This document shows positions 48,578 to 56,153 of a stretch of DNA of 64,000 nt, piece by piece. The stretch's first letter is position 1, and every line of letters begins with the position of its first letter. This DNA is from DATBVX01 sp963724625 (GTDB taxonomy: Bacteria; Pseudomonadota; Gammaproteobacteria; Steroidobacterales; Steroidobacteraceae). Where the stretch lies: positions 1 through 64,000 of the forward strand of contig CAVRVO010000030.1 of assembly GCA_963724625.1 (NCBI GenBank), in the 5' to 3' direction. The translations under genes were made by a program, and so were the position numbers. The notes under the pieces are model-generated. The model was not told the origin of the DNA, did not search any database, and worked only from the letters and a program-made list of their open reading frames with translations.

Positions 48578-48624
48578 CGCGATGGTGCAAAAAGCCCCTT
48601 TCCCGACCGGAGGTTGTCGCGGGT

Positions 48625-49203
48625 TCAGTTCGCGGGCGCCCTGGCGACGATCACCCTCGCCGGACGCAGCAGGCGGCCGTTGAGCTGGTAGCCCTTTTGC
48701 ACCACTTGCAGGACGGTGTTCGGCTCGCCAGTGGCCGACTCCCGCATCGCGATGGCCTCGTGCAGCTGCGGATCGAAGGGCGCCCCGACCGGATTGACCT
48801 CGGTGATCCCCTGCTTTTCGAACGCCTTGGCCAGAAGCCTCAGCGTCGCTTCTTTCCCGGCCAACAGGCTGCGCACGTCCGCCTTATCGCCTGCTTCGAG
48901 TCCCAGCTCCAGGCTGTCGCGTACGTCAAGCAGCTCCGCGGCGAACTTCTCCAGACCGAACTTATGGGCGTTCTCTAGATCGCGCGTCACGCGTTTGCGG
49001 AAATTCTCGAGCTCGGCGACTGCACGCAAGTAGTTGTTCCAGTTCTCCTGGGCCTTCGCCTCGGCATCCGCCAACGCCCTGGACCCGTCGTTGCCGCTCG
49101 GCCCCGTGGTCTCGGTGAGTACAGAGGTGGCCTCGGGGTCGAACTCTCCTCCCTGCGCCTCGCGTGTGTCGCGTTCGGCGTCCTTGTGGGCCCTGTTCGT
49201 CAT
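48625..49203 (-). CDS. grpE: Nucleotide exchange factor GrpE
   Basis: 192 residues. A long N-terminal coiled coil (ENWNNYLRAVAELENFRKRVTRD) and the C-terminal beta domain with NPVGAPFDPQLHEAIAM and VLQVVQKGYQLNGRLLRPARVIVA. It releases ADP from DnaK. Intact and between hrcA and dnaK as in many bacteria. Confidence 0.97.
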   Translation of the reverse strand: MTNRAHKDAERDTREAQGGEFDPEATSVLTETTGPSGNDGSRALADAEAKAQENWNNYLRAVAELENFRKRVTRDLENAHKFGLEKFAAELLDVRDSLELGLEAGDKADVRSLLAGKEATLRLLAKAFEKQGITEVNPVGAPFDPQLHEAIAMRESATGEPNTVLQVVQKGYQLNGRLLRPARVIVARAPAN

Positions 49204-49271
49204 CGGAACTCTCCTGGCAGAGGCGGGGTACGGGACTAGCGACCGATAAGCATACCAGTCGTCCGCCGGAA

Positions 49272-49297
49272 ATCGGGATCAGCGACGTGAATTCAAG
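49272..49297 (-). promoter_or_regulatory. Candidate sigma-32 promoter of grpE inside the hrcA 3' end
   Basis: CTTGAA, 14 bases, CCCGAT on the minus strand, overlapping the last codons of hrcA and about 70 bases before grpE. The -35 is perfect and the -10 keeps CCC and AT. Weaker than the dnaK promoter but well placed. Confidence 0.55.
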
Positions 49298-50337
49298 GCG
49301 GTTCCGAGCAGCCGGGCCGTGATGTCGACGATCGGGATGACCCGCTCATAGGCCATGCGCGTCGGGCCGATGACCCCGAGGACGCCGACGATTTCGTTGT
49401 CGAGCGTGTACGGGGCGGTCACCACGCTGCAATCATCGAGGATGGTGTATCCGGACTCCTGGCCGATGAAGATCTGCACACCCTCGGCCCGCAAGCTGTG
49501 ATCGAGCAAGTGCAAAATATCGCGCTTCTCGTTGAAGGCCTCGAACAGGCGACGCAGTTTCTCGACGTTCGACAGCTCGGCAAAACCCATCAGGTTGGTT
49601 TCACCGGCAATGACATAGCTCGCCGCGGCACGCTCTCCCGAATCGACCATCTGCTGCGCCAGCTGGATCGCGTCCAGCATCAACTGGTTGAGGCTCTGCC
49701 GAGTCTCGTGCAATTGCGCGAGGATATCGGCGCGGACTTCGCTCAAGGCGCGACCACGAACCTGCTCGTTGAGGTAGTTGGCAGCGCGCCGCAGCTCGTC
49801 CGGCGAGTAGTGCCGCTCCAGGTGCAGGATGCGGTTCTGCACCTCTCGTCCCCCGACGACCAGAATCGTCAGCACGCGGTTATCCGACAGTCCCACGAAC
49901 TCGATCTGGCTCACAGCCGCCTGCGATTGACGCGGAAGTGTCACTACGCCCGCCAGGTGCGTGATCGTCGAGAGCACTTGTGAAGCGACGGCCACCAGCG
50001 CTTTCGGTTCGTCGCCGTGTTCTTCGAGCCGCCGCTGCAGGTCGGCGACTTCGGGCTCATCGAGGGGCTTGAGCTTCAGGAGTGAGTCCACGAACAGCCG
50101 ATAACCCTTGTCAGTCGGGATGCGCCCCGCAGAGGTATGCGGAGAGGTTACGAACCCGAGTCCCTCCAGGTCCGACATCACATTGCGGATGGTCGCCGAG
50201 CTGAGATTCAGACCTGACTCACGCGACAGAGTGCGCGAGCCCACCGGCTGACCGTCACGAATGTAGCTCTCGATCAGAATCCTGAGCAGGTGCTGTGCCC
50301 GCTCATTCAAAAGATCGTCGGCGGCATCTGTCGGCAT
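49279..50337 (-). CDS. hrcA: Heat-inducible transcription repressor HrcA
   Basis: About 352 residues from ATG 50337; a GTG four codons upstream is also possible. An N-terminal winged helix (RILIESYIRDGQPVGSRTLSRESGLNLSSATIRNVMSDLE) and a GAF-like dimer domain follow. HrcA normally binds the CIRCE palindrome. I find no CIRCE upstream of hrcA, grpE or dnaK here, so its operator may lie elsewhere or be degenerate. It is divergent from nadK. Confidence 0.95.
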   Translation of the reverse strand: MPTDAADDLLNERAQHLLRILIESYIRDGQPVGSRTLSRESGLNLSSATIRNVMSDLEGLGFVTSPHTSAGRIPTDKGYRLFVDSLLKLKPLDEPEVADLQRRLEEHGDEPKALVAVASQVLSTITHLAGVVTLPRQSQAAVSQIEFVGLSDNRVLTILVVGGREVQNRILHLERHYSPDELRRAANYLNEQVRGRALSEVRADILAQLHETRQSLNQLMLDAIQLAQQMVDSGERAAASYVIAGETNLMGFAELSNVEKLRRLFEAFNEKRDILHLLDHSLRAEGVQIFIGQESGYTILDDCSVVTAPYTLDNEIVGVLGVIGPTRMAYERVIPIVDITARLLGTALNSRR

Positions 50338-50467
50338 GGACGTCAACACTCTGTATATTCAGCAGGGACCGTGGTCATGGCGCGTGCCGCTAACTAACAG
50401 CGCGCGTTCGGCGAAGTCAAGCTACGCGAACCGGGGGCAAACCCGCCGTAGCCCGTCTGGAATCGAC

Positions 50468-51409
50468 ATGGTAAAAGACCGCGAAAACCCGATGGCCAAC
50501 AGCTTTCACTCGTTCGCGTTGGTGGGCCGGGACACCGATGCCCGTGTCGCCGACAGCATGCGCACGCTCGCAGGTCATCTGAGCCAGCGCGGCGGGAAGG
50601 TTCTCGTCGATCAAAACGGAACGGTCGACTTTGGCTCGACTGGTGTCGAGCGAGTCGATCCTCAGGCGTTTGCCGATCACGCGGACCTGCTGATCGCAAT
50701 TGGCGGCGATGGGACCATGCTGTTCGCTTCGCGGCTCGTGGTCGGGCGCAACGTCCCCCTGCTCGGCGTGAACCGCGGACGACTCGGATTCATGACTGAT
50801 GTCTCCCCCGACGACATGCTGGAGCGGCTCGACGATGTCCTCGCTGGCAATTTCGCCGAGGATCGGCGCTCGCTGCTCGAGGCGCGCCTCAGCCGGGGTC
50901 GCTCCGTGGCGACGCTCACCGCGCTCAATGACGTCGTCATGCAGAAGTGGGAAACCGGCCGGATGCTCGATTTCGAGACCTGGATCGACGGCCAGTACGT
51001 GAATACGCACGGTGCGGATGGCCTGATCGTGGCGTCGGCGACGGGCTCAACAGCGTATGCGCTTTCCTGCGGCGGTCCGATCGTGCAGCCCCGGCTCAGC
51101 GCCGTCGTCCTGGTGCCCATTTCTCCGCACACCCTGAGCGATCGGCCAATCGTGGTGCCGGCCGATGCGGCCATCGAGTTGCGCCTGATTGAACGCGCCG
51201 ATACGCGTGCGCAGGTGTTGTGCGACGGCACCTTGCTGGGAGAGCTCCAGCCTGGTGGTCGACTGCAGGTGGCAGCCTCCGGCGATCAGGTCACGCTGAT
51301 CCACCCGCCGGGATATGACTACTTTCGCCTGTTGCGCTCGAAACTTCATTGGGGTCGGGGCGGATATGACCATCCTCCGTCCGCCAAGCTCCCGCCGGCC
51401 GAGCGCTGA
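50468..51409 (+). CDS. nadK: NAD kinase
   Basis: ATG 50468 (MVKDRENPM) gives 313 residues; ATG 50492 (MANSFHSFAL) would give a start closer to other NadK proteins and cannot be excluded. GGDGTML and LGVNRGRLGFMTD are the nucleotide motifs, followed by the TPTGSTAY-like ASATGSTAYAL. It phosphorylates NAD to NADP. It is followed by recN nine bases later, probably as one transcript. Confidence 0.95.
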   Translation: MVKDRENPMANSFHSFALVGRDTDARVADSMRTLAGHLSQRGGKVLVDQNGTVDFGSTGVERVDPQAFADHADLLIAIGGDGTMLFASRLVVGRNVPLLGVNRGRLGFMTDVSPDDMLERLDDVLAGNFAEDRRSLLEARLSRGRSVATLTALNDVVMQKWETGRMLDFETWIDGQYVNTHGADGLIVASATGSTAYALSCGGPIVQPRLSAVVLVPISPHTLSDRPIVVPADAAIELRLIERADTRAQVLCDGTLLGELQPGGRLQVAASGDQVTLIHPPGYDYFRLLRSKLHWGRGGYDHPPSAKLPPAER

Positions 51410-51418
51410 AGGCGCCAC

Positions 51419-53101
51419 GTGCTCACGTACCTGCGGATTCGCGATTTCGCGATCATCGATGAGATCGAGCTCGAGTTTGCGTCGGGCTTGACGGCTTTGA
51501 CCGGTGAGACCGGCGCCGGCAAGTCGATCGTGGTCGATGCCCTCGCGCTCGCCGTCGGCGGGCGGGCGAGCAGCGATGCCATTCGGCACGGAGCGGAGCG
51601 CGCTGAGGTTTCCGCTACTTTCGACCTCCGTGCGTACCCGAAGCTCGCACGCCGTCTCGAAGCCCAGGCCATCGAGGGTGAAGGCGAGTGCATTCTGCGA
51701 CGCGTGCTGTCGCGTGATGGTCGCTCGCGTTCTTTCATCAACGGTCAGCCGGTACCGTTACAAACCCTGCGCGAGCTCGGCGAGCTGCTCGTCGACATTC
51801 ACGGCCAACAGGAGTTTCTTGCCCTGGTGCGCCGCCCCGCGCAGCGCTCGCTCGTCGATGCGCACGGTCGCCACGAAGAGATGGTGGACGCGGTGAGCAC
51901 TGCCTTTGACCGATGGCAGGAGCAGCGCACCCGTCTTGCCGAACTCGAGGCGGCGGGTCGTGATCGCGATGCGCGACTCGAGCTGCTGCGCTATCAGGTA
52001 CGCGAACTCGAGGCCCTCTCGCTTACGGCACAAGAGCTTCCCGAGCTCCTGGCCGAGCAGCGCCGGCACGCCAACAGCGGACGGCTCGCCGAGGGCGCAC
52101 AGCAGGCGATCGAGCTGATCGATGAAGCTGACTCGGCCAACGCGAACCTTGCCGTGAGTCGCGCGCAAGCCATTCTGCGCGGCCTCGCCGCGCTCGACGC
52201 AAAGCTCGAATCCGCCGAGCGATTGCTCGCGGAGGCCGCGATCTCGATTCGCGAAGCCACCGGGACATTACGACACTACCTCGATTCGCTGGATGTCGAC
52301 CCCGAGAGGCACGAATGGGTGGAGCGGCGTGTCGCGACGATCGAGGAGTTGGCGCGCAAGCACCGGCTGCCCGCTGCAGAGCTCCCTGCCCAGCTCGAGC
52401 GCTTGAGCGCCGAACTGAATGCTCTCGAATCGCACGCCTCTACGGTCGAAGCGGCGGCCCGCAACGCCCAAGAGGCTCGCGCCGAGTACGATCGTGTCGC
52501 ACAGTCCTTGTCGGCAGCGCGTCGCAAAGCTGGCATGAAGTTGACGCGTGAGGTGACGCAACTCATGCAAAGCCTCGGCATGGCCGGTGGACGTTTTGAA
52601 GCGGTGCTGTCGACGAGTTCCGGCGAGCCGCAGTCGCACGGCACTGACGAGGTCGAGTTCACCGTCAGCGCTAATCCCGGCCAGCCTTTGAAGCCGCTGG
52701 CGCGCGTTGCTTCGGGTGGTGAGTTGTCACGCATCAGCCTCGCCGTGCAGGTCGCCTCGGCGGGCAAGGCACTGACGCCCTGCCTCGTATTCGATGAGGT
52801 CGACGCTGGCGTCGGCGGCGGTGTCGCGGAAATCGTCGGCCGGCAGTTGAGTCTTCTGGCTGAGCGCACCCAGGTGCTGTGCGTGACACATCTGCCACAG
52901 GTTGCGAGCCAGGCCGATCACCATGTGCGGGTCGTGAAACTCACGGACGGGCGCAGCACGCGTACCGCGCTCAACGAACTGCGCGGCTCTGAGCGCATCG
53001 AGGAGTTGGCGCGAATGCTGGGAGGCGTTGAAGTCAGCCAGAAGGCTCGCGATCACGCTCGCGACATGCTGAAGCGCGCTGCCGCCCGAGCGCAGAGTTA
53101 G
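51419..53101 (+). CDS. recN: DNA repair protein RecN
   Basis: 560 residues, an SMC-like ATPase of double-strand break repair. Walker A is GETGAGKSIVVDAL; the long central coiled coil spans about residues 150-370. The C-terminus has the ABC signature region LARVASGGELSRISLA and Walker B CLVFDEVDAGVGG. It starts at GTG 51419 and is convergent with fur, eight bases apart. No LexA box is obvious upstream, consistent with expression from the nadK promoter. Confidence 0.96.
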   Translation: MLTYLRIRDFAIIDEIELEFASGLTALTGETGAGKSIVVDALALAVGGRASSDAIRHGAERAEVSATFDLRAYPKLARRLEAQAIEGEGECILRRVLSRDGRSRSFINGQPVPLQTLRELGELLVDIHGQQEFLALVRRPAQRSLVDAHGRHEEMVDAVSTAFDRWQEQRTRLAELEAAGRDRDARLELLRYQVRELEALSLTAQELPELLAEQRRHANSGRLAEGAQQAIELIDEADSANANLAVSRAQAILRGLAALDAKLESAERLLAEAAISIREATGTLRHYLDSLDVDPERHEWVERRVATIEELARKHRLPAAELPAQLERLSAELNALESHASTVEAAARNAQEARAEYDRVAQSLSAARRKAGMKLTREVTQLMQSLGMAGGRFEAVLSTSSGEPQSHGTDEVEFTVSANPGQPLKPLARVASGGELSRISLAVQVASAGKALTPCLVFDEVDAGVGGGVAEIVGRQLSLLAERTQVLCVTHLPQVASQADHHVRVVKLTDGRSTRTALNELRGSERIEELARMLGGVEVSQKARDHARDMLKRAAARAQS

Positions 53102-53108
53102 CGGTCGG

Positions 53109-53540
53109 CTAGTCCCGCGTCTTCTTGTGCGGGCACGGATTGCGCCGACATTGCCCGTAAAGAATCAGTGAATGATCGCGGATCTCGTAGCCGAGGCGCT
53201 TCGCTACGGCGTTCTGGCGGTCCTCGATGCCACTGTCCACGAACTCCTCGACCCGGCCGCAGTCAATGCACACGATGTGGTCATGGTGCGGCCCCTGGTT
53301 GAGCTCAAAAACCGCCATTCCATCCTCGAAATGGTGTCGCGTGACGAGTCCGGCGGCCTCGAACTGCGTGAGAACGCGATACACCGTCGCCAGCCCGATG
53401 TCCTCGTTCGACTCCAGGAGAGTCTTATAGATGTCTTCCGCGCTCATGTGGCGCGTTGTCGTGTGCTCGAGAATCTCGATGATCTTGAGCCGCGGCAGCG
53501 TGACCTTCAGTCCGGCCTTGCGCAGGTCTTTGCCTTCCAC
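53109..53540 (-). CDS. fur: Ferric uptake regulator
   Basis: 143 residues from GTG 53540. The N-terminal winged helix has LKVTLPRLKIIEILE and the DIGLATVYRVLTQFEAAGLV recognition region. The metal sites include HHFEDG, GPHHDHIVCIDCGRVEEF (HHDH and CxxC) and the C-terminal CRRNPC. It represses iron-uptake genes with Fe(II). It stands divergent from bamE, the usual arrangement in gammaproteobacteria. Confidence 0.96.
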   Translation of the reverse strand: MEGKDLRKAGLKVTLPRLKIIEILEHTTTRHMSAEDIYKTLLESNEDIGLATVYRVLTQFEAAGLVTRHHFEDGMAVFELNQGPHHDHIVCIDCGRVEEFVDSGIEDRQNAVAKRLGYEIRDHSLILYGQCRRNPCPHKKTRD

Positions 53541-53644
53541 GTGCTTGCCTCTCGGGGATTGAGCGGATCGCCTGCCGGGGAACGGGCGAATTCGCTATGA
53601 TGCGCGGCCATTATCCCCCACCCTTCGCACGCACTCCACCGTTC

Positions 53645-54217
53645 ATGACGCATTCTGCTGATCGCGCCCCGCGCACCCTTGCCGCACCGGTGCGCATCCT
53701 GGCAACCGCGTTTTTTCTGCTGATCGCAGTGGTCGGCGTTGGCTGCGTGTACCGCATCAACATCCAGCAGGGAAACTATCTGGACCCGAAGGCGGTTGAG
53801 CAGCTCAGCGTCGGTATGACGCGCAGCCAGGTGCGCTATCTGCTCGGCACACCGATGGTGCCGAATGCCTTCGACACTGATCGCTGGGACTATTACTTCT
53901 ATTACAAACACGGGCGTACCCGCAAAGCGGAGCAAGCCCAGATCACGGTGTATTTCGAGGACGACAAGGTTGCGCGCATCGAGAGGCCGCGGGGATCGGC
54001 CAAAGTCGCGACCACGACGCCGACCGAAAAACCGGCCGAAGCCAAGGAGCCTGCTGAGGCCTTGCCACCCCCGCCAGCGCCACCGTCGTCAACTGCGGAG
54101 CAGCTACCGCCGCCGCCAGCCTCGCCGCCACCCGAATCACCGTCGCCGACGCCGGAGCAACCACCGCCACCGTCAGCGCCGGAACCGTCGGAGACGCCAC
54201 CGCCCTCACCGCCCTGA
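53645..54217 (+). CDS. bamE: Outer membrane assembly factor BamE with Pro-rich extension
   Basis: ATG 53645 gives a signal with lipobox VVGVGC and about 190 residues; an upstream ATG (53597) is possible but worse. The BamE/SmpA domain is clear: YRINIQQGNYLDPKAVEQLSVGMTRSQVRYLLGTP and DRWDYYFYYKHG. It helps the Bam complex insert beta-barrels. The last 75 residues are almost entirely Pro, Ser, Glu and Ala, an extension absent from the short (about 110-residue) enterobacterial protein. The extension is probably a disordered periplasmic tail. Confidence 0.93.
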   Translation: MTHSADRAPRTLAAPVRILATAFFLLIAVVGVGCVYRINIQQGNYLDPKAVEQLSVGMTRSQVRYLLGTPMVPNAFDTDRWDYYFYYKHGRTRKAEQAQITVYFEDDKVARIERPRGSAKVATTTPTEKPAEAKEPAEALPPPPAPPSSTAEQLPPPPASPPPESPSPTPEQPPPPSAPEPSETPPPSPP

Positions 54218-54505
54218 ACGGGCGGCCTTGACTCGCGCACGGCGCGCATCGCGAGGATCGGCGGCCAAAGGCCGGTAGATCTCAACGCGATCGCCTTCGC
54301 GCACACGGTGATCTGCCGGTACCACCTTGCCGAAGATTCCAAGTACCGCGCTCTCCGGTGCAATCTCCGGGCACAGCGTCGGAAGTTGGGAGGCGCGCAA
54401 CGCATCCATTGCGGTCGCGCCGTTCGGCAGCACGACTGCGACGATCCATTGCCGGTCGGGTCGCGCGTAGGCGACCTCGCAGTGCAACTGCGCCTCATCG
54501 GCCAT
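54206..54505 (-). CDS. rnfH: RnfH family (UPF0125) protein
   Basis: 99 residues from ATG 54505. A beta-grasp (ubiquitin-like) domain: AQLHCEVAYARPDRQWIVAVVLPNGATAMDALRAS, then GIFGKVVPADHRVREGDRVEIYRPLAADP, the family's closing strand. The role is unknown. It overlaps ratA by 11 bases, and its end overlaps the bamE end by 12 bases in convergent orientation. The ratA-rnfH pair is conserved. Confidence 0.93.
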   Translation of the reverse strand: MADEAQLHCEVAYARPDRQWIVAVVLPNGATAMDALRASQLPTLCPEIAPESAVLGIFGKVVPADHRVREGDRVEIYRPLAADPRDARRARVKAARSGR

Positions 54506-54929
54506 AGATCGTCTGTGCGCGCTCGACGAAGGCGTCGACCAGAGAATTGCAGGTGTGCTCGAACACGGGTTCGAGTAACCAGGCATTGAGGGGATTGGCG
54601 AAGGCAAATTGCAGTTGCAGCGACACTCGAGACCCCTTGTCAGCGATCGGCGAGAATCGCCATGCACCGCTCAGGGCGCGAAATGGCCCATCCACTAGTT
54701 GCAGGACTATCGCCTCGGATGGCTGCAGGCGATTGCGGGTGGTGAAGCGGGCGTGCAGAGCGCCCTTGTGCACCTGCAGGCTCGCTACGACTTCGGTCGG
54801 CGTGCGCTCGAGTTCCTCCGCCTTGCGACACCAGGGGAGAAACTCGGGATAGCGAGACACGTCGTCGACGAGCGCGTACATCTGCTCGGCCGTGTATGGC
54901 ACCAGGGCATGGCGATCGATCTGCCGCAC
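54495..54929 (-). CDS. ratA: RatA-type START/COQ10 domain protein
   Basis: 144 residues from GTG 54929. The START-like lipid-binding fold is shown by ALVPYTAEQMYALVDDVSRYPEFLPWC and the C-terminal helix FEHTCNSLVDAFVERA. Related to RatA (reported as a 50S-binding toxin in Escherichia coli) and to Coq10, which handles ubiquinone. The ubiquinone role is at least as likely. Divergent from smpB by 19 bases. Confidence 0.92.
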   Translation of the reverse strand: MRQIDRHALVPYTAEQMYALVDDVSRYPEFLPWCRKAEELERTPTEVVASLQVHKGALHARFTTRNRLQPSEAIVLQLVDGPFRALSGAWRFSPIADKGSRVSLQLQFAFANPLNAWLLEPVFEHTCNSLVDAFVERAQTIYGR

Positions 54930-54948
54930 GAGGTTATGCTACAGCACG

Positions 54949-55420
54949 ATGTCCGCGCAGTCTGACAAGCCGAACCCCACCATCGCCGAGAATCGCAAGG
55001 CGCGCCACGATTACTTCATCGAGGATCGCTACGAAGCCGGTCTCGCGCTCGAGGGCTGGGAGGTCAAGAGCCTGCGGGCCGGTCGCGCACAGATCAAGGA
55101 GAGCTTACGTCTTCGTGCGCAACGGTGAGGCCTGGCTTTTCGGTGCGCACTTTTCGCCGCTGACCTCGGCTTCGACGCACGTGCATGCGGATCCGACGCG
55201 CACGCGCAAGCTCCTGCTGCATCGGAACCAGCTCGATCACCTAGTGGGCGCAGTCGAGCGTCGGGGCTACACGATCGTACCTCTGCTTCTTTACTGGAAG
55301 AATGGGCGCGCGAAGCTCGAGATCGGTCTCGCGAAGGGCAAGAAACAGCACGACAAGCGCGCCACCGACAAGGCGCGCGACTGGGAACGCGAGAAGGCAC
55401 GCGTGTTGAAGCGGCACTAA
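54949..55420 (+). CDS. smpB: SsrA-binding protein SmpB (one frameshift)
   Basis: The partner of tmRNA in ribosome rescue. It begins TIAENRKARHDYFIEDRYEAGLALEGWEVKSLRAGRAQIKES. An extra T near 55107 (AGC-T-TAC) shifts the frame, after which YVFVRNGEAWLFGAHFSPL continues the family. Removing it gives 156 residues with the basic tail KKQHDKRATDKARDWEREKARVLK, which folds in the decoding centre. It lies 47 bases before the tmRNA gene. Confidence 0.95.
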
Positions 55421-55424
55421 GTCC

Positions 55425-55452
55425 TTGTGTCGCGCGGCCATGGCCGTACAAT
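55425..55452 (+). promoter_or_regulatory. Promoter candidate of the tmRNA gene
   Basis: TTGTGT (55425-55430), 16 bases, TACAAT (55447-55452). The -10 box ends 15 bases before the mature 5' end of tmRNA at 55468, so a short 5' leader would be removed by RNase P. Confidence 0.6.
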
Positions 55453-55467
55453 GCATCCTGCACGTGT

Positions 55468-56096
55468 GGGGGCGATCGGCTTCGACGGGGGTCGCGAAAC
55501 TACGGGTGCATGCCGAGGTGCAGAATTCCTCGTTAAACCGTCTGCAAATCTATAGTTGCAAACGACGACAACTACGCTCTGGCGGCTTAATCCCGCCTAA
55601 CCCCTGACTGGCATTTGCTTGTGGATCCAAATCAGGGGACGCGCTCACAAGATCGCGGGCCCGGTGTGCTGAAGGCCGGCCTGCTAAACGTAACTTGAGC
55701 TGGCTGCACGTCTTCCCTGCCCTTCGGGTAGCGTGTGGCGAGAATAATTGAAGCGGCTAAGCATGTAGGTCACGTAGCGTAGGGCTTTCGGACGCGGGTT
55801 CGATCATTCTGGTCGCCTCGGCCCGCAAGGGCAGAGTGAAAACGGGGCTCACATCGGCGAAGCCTGCCGGCGCCAGCAGTGGCGGCAAGCGGTAACGCCG
55901 AGGGGTAAGAAGAGAGCAAATCTCAGGCTTGCCCTGTAGAGACTCATAGAGTCGCTGGGTTCTCAAGACCGAGCGGCCACTAGGACCTGCGAGTTCGCTC
56001 GCAGGTAACACGCTCCGCCCCCGACAGTTGTCGGGGTGAAGGCATAGTCCGGCCCGCTTTGAAAGAAGCGGAACAGCCGTCCCGCCGCCTCCACCA
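55468..56096 (+). ncRNA. ssrA: tmRNA gene split by a group I intron
   Basis: Exon 1 is 55468-55804, exon 2 is 56080-56096. Exon 1 starts GGGGGCGATCGGCTTCGACG, the standard tmRNA head. The tag reading frame at 55558-55590 encodes ANDDNYALAA then TAA. Exon 1 ends within the T-loop at GCGGGTTCGAT. The missing part, TCCCGCC then GCCTCCACCA, appears 275 bases later. Joined, they rebuild a T-stem GCGGG/CCCGC with loop TTCGATT, and an acceptor stem GGGGGCG/CGCCTCC plus A and CCA. Without splicing, no aminoacylatable tmRNA could form. Confidence 0.95.
55805..56079 (+). mobile_element. Group I intron in the tmRNA T-loop
   Basis: P1 forms between exon CGAT and intron C...GGTCG (55801-55805 with 55811-55815), with the required U-G wobble at the 5' splice site. 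The R element (GTAGAGACTC) and S element (GAAGGCATAGTCC) give P7 by GACT 55941-55944 with AGTC 56046-56049. P8 is CCCCGAC/GTCGGGG (56019-56036 region). A TTCG-capped stem (55985-56006) and a GAAA-capped P9 (CCGCTTT/GAAGCGG) are present. The last intron base is G 56079. At 275 nt it is compact and carries no reading frame inside. The organisation resembles subgroup IC tRNA introns. Confidence 0.92.
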
Positions 56097-56129
56097 TGAC
56101 GCCCTCGGCCAACAAGGCCGGGGGCGTCA
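56097..56129 (+). terminator. Strong hairpin immediately after the tmRNA CCA
   Basis: TGACGCCCTCGGCC pairs with GGCCGGGGGCGTCA around AACAA: 14 pairs, one of them G-U. It starts one base after the tmRNA 3' end. No U-tract follows, so it may be a processing stop or weak terminator; readthrough would be needed to express the next gene. Confidence 0.65.
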
Positions 56130-56153
56130 CCCCATCAGCTGGAGGCAACTCCA

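Noticed and set aside
50338..50467. CIRCE operator in the hrcA-nadK gap
   Set aside because: I looked for TTAGCACTC-N9-GAGTGCTAA. Only a loose ACACTC is present, with no matching second arm.
55805..56079. The tmRNA interruption as an integrated phage or island att site
   Set aside because: An att insertion would leave an intact tmRNA 3' end at the junction. Here the T-loop is split and the 275-base insert has group I core elements instead.
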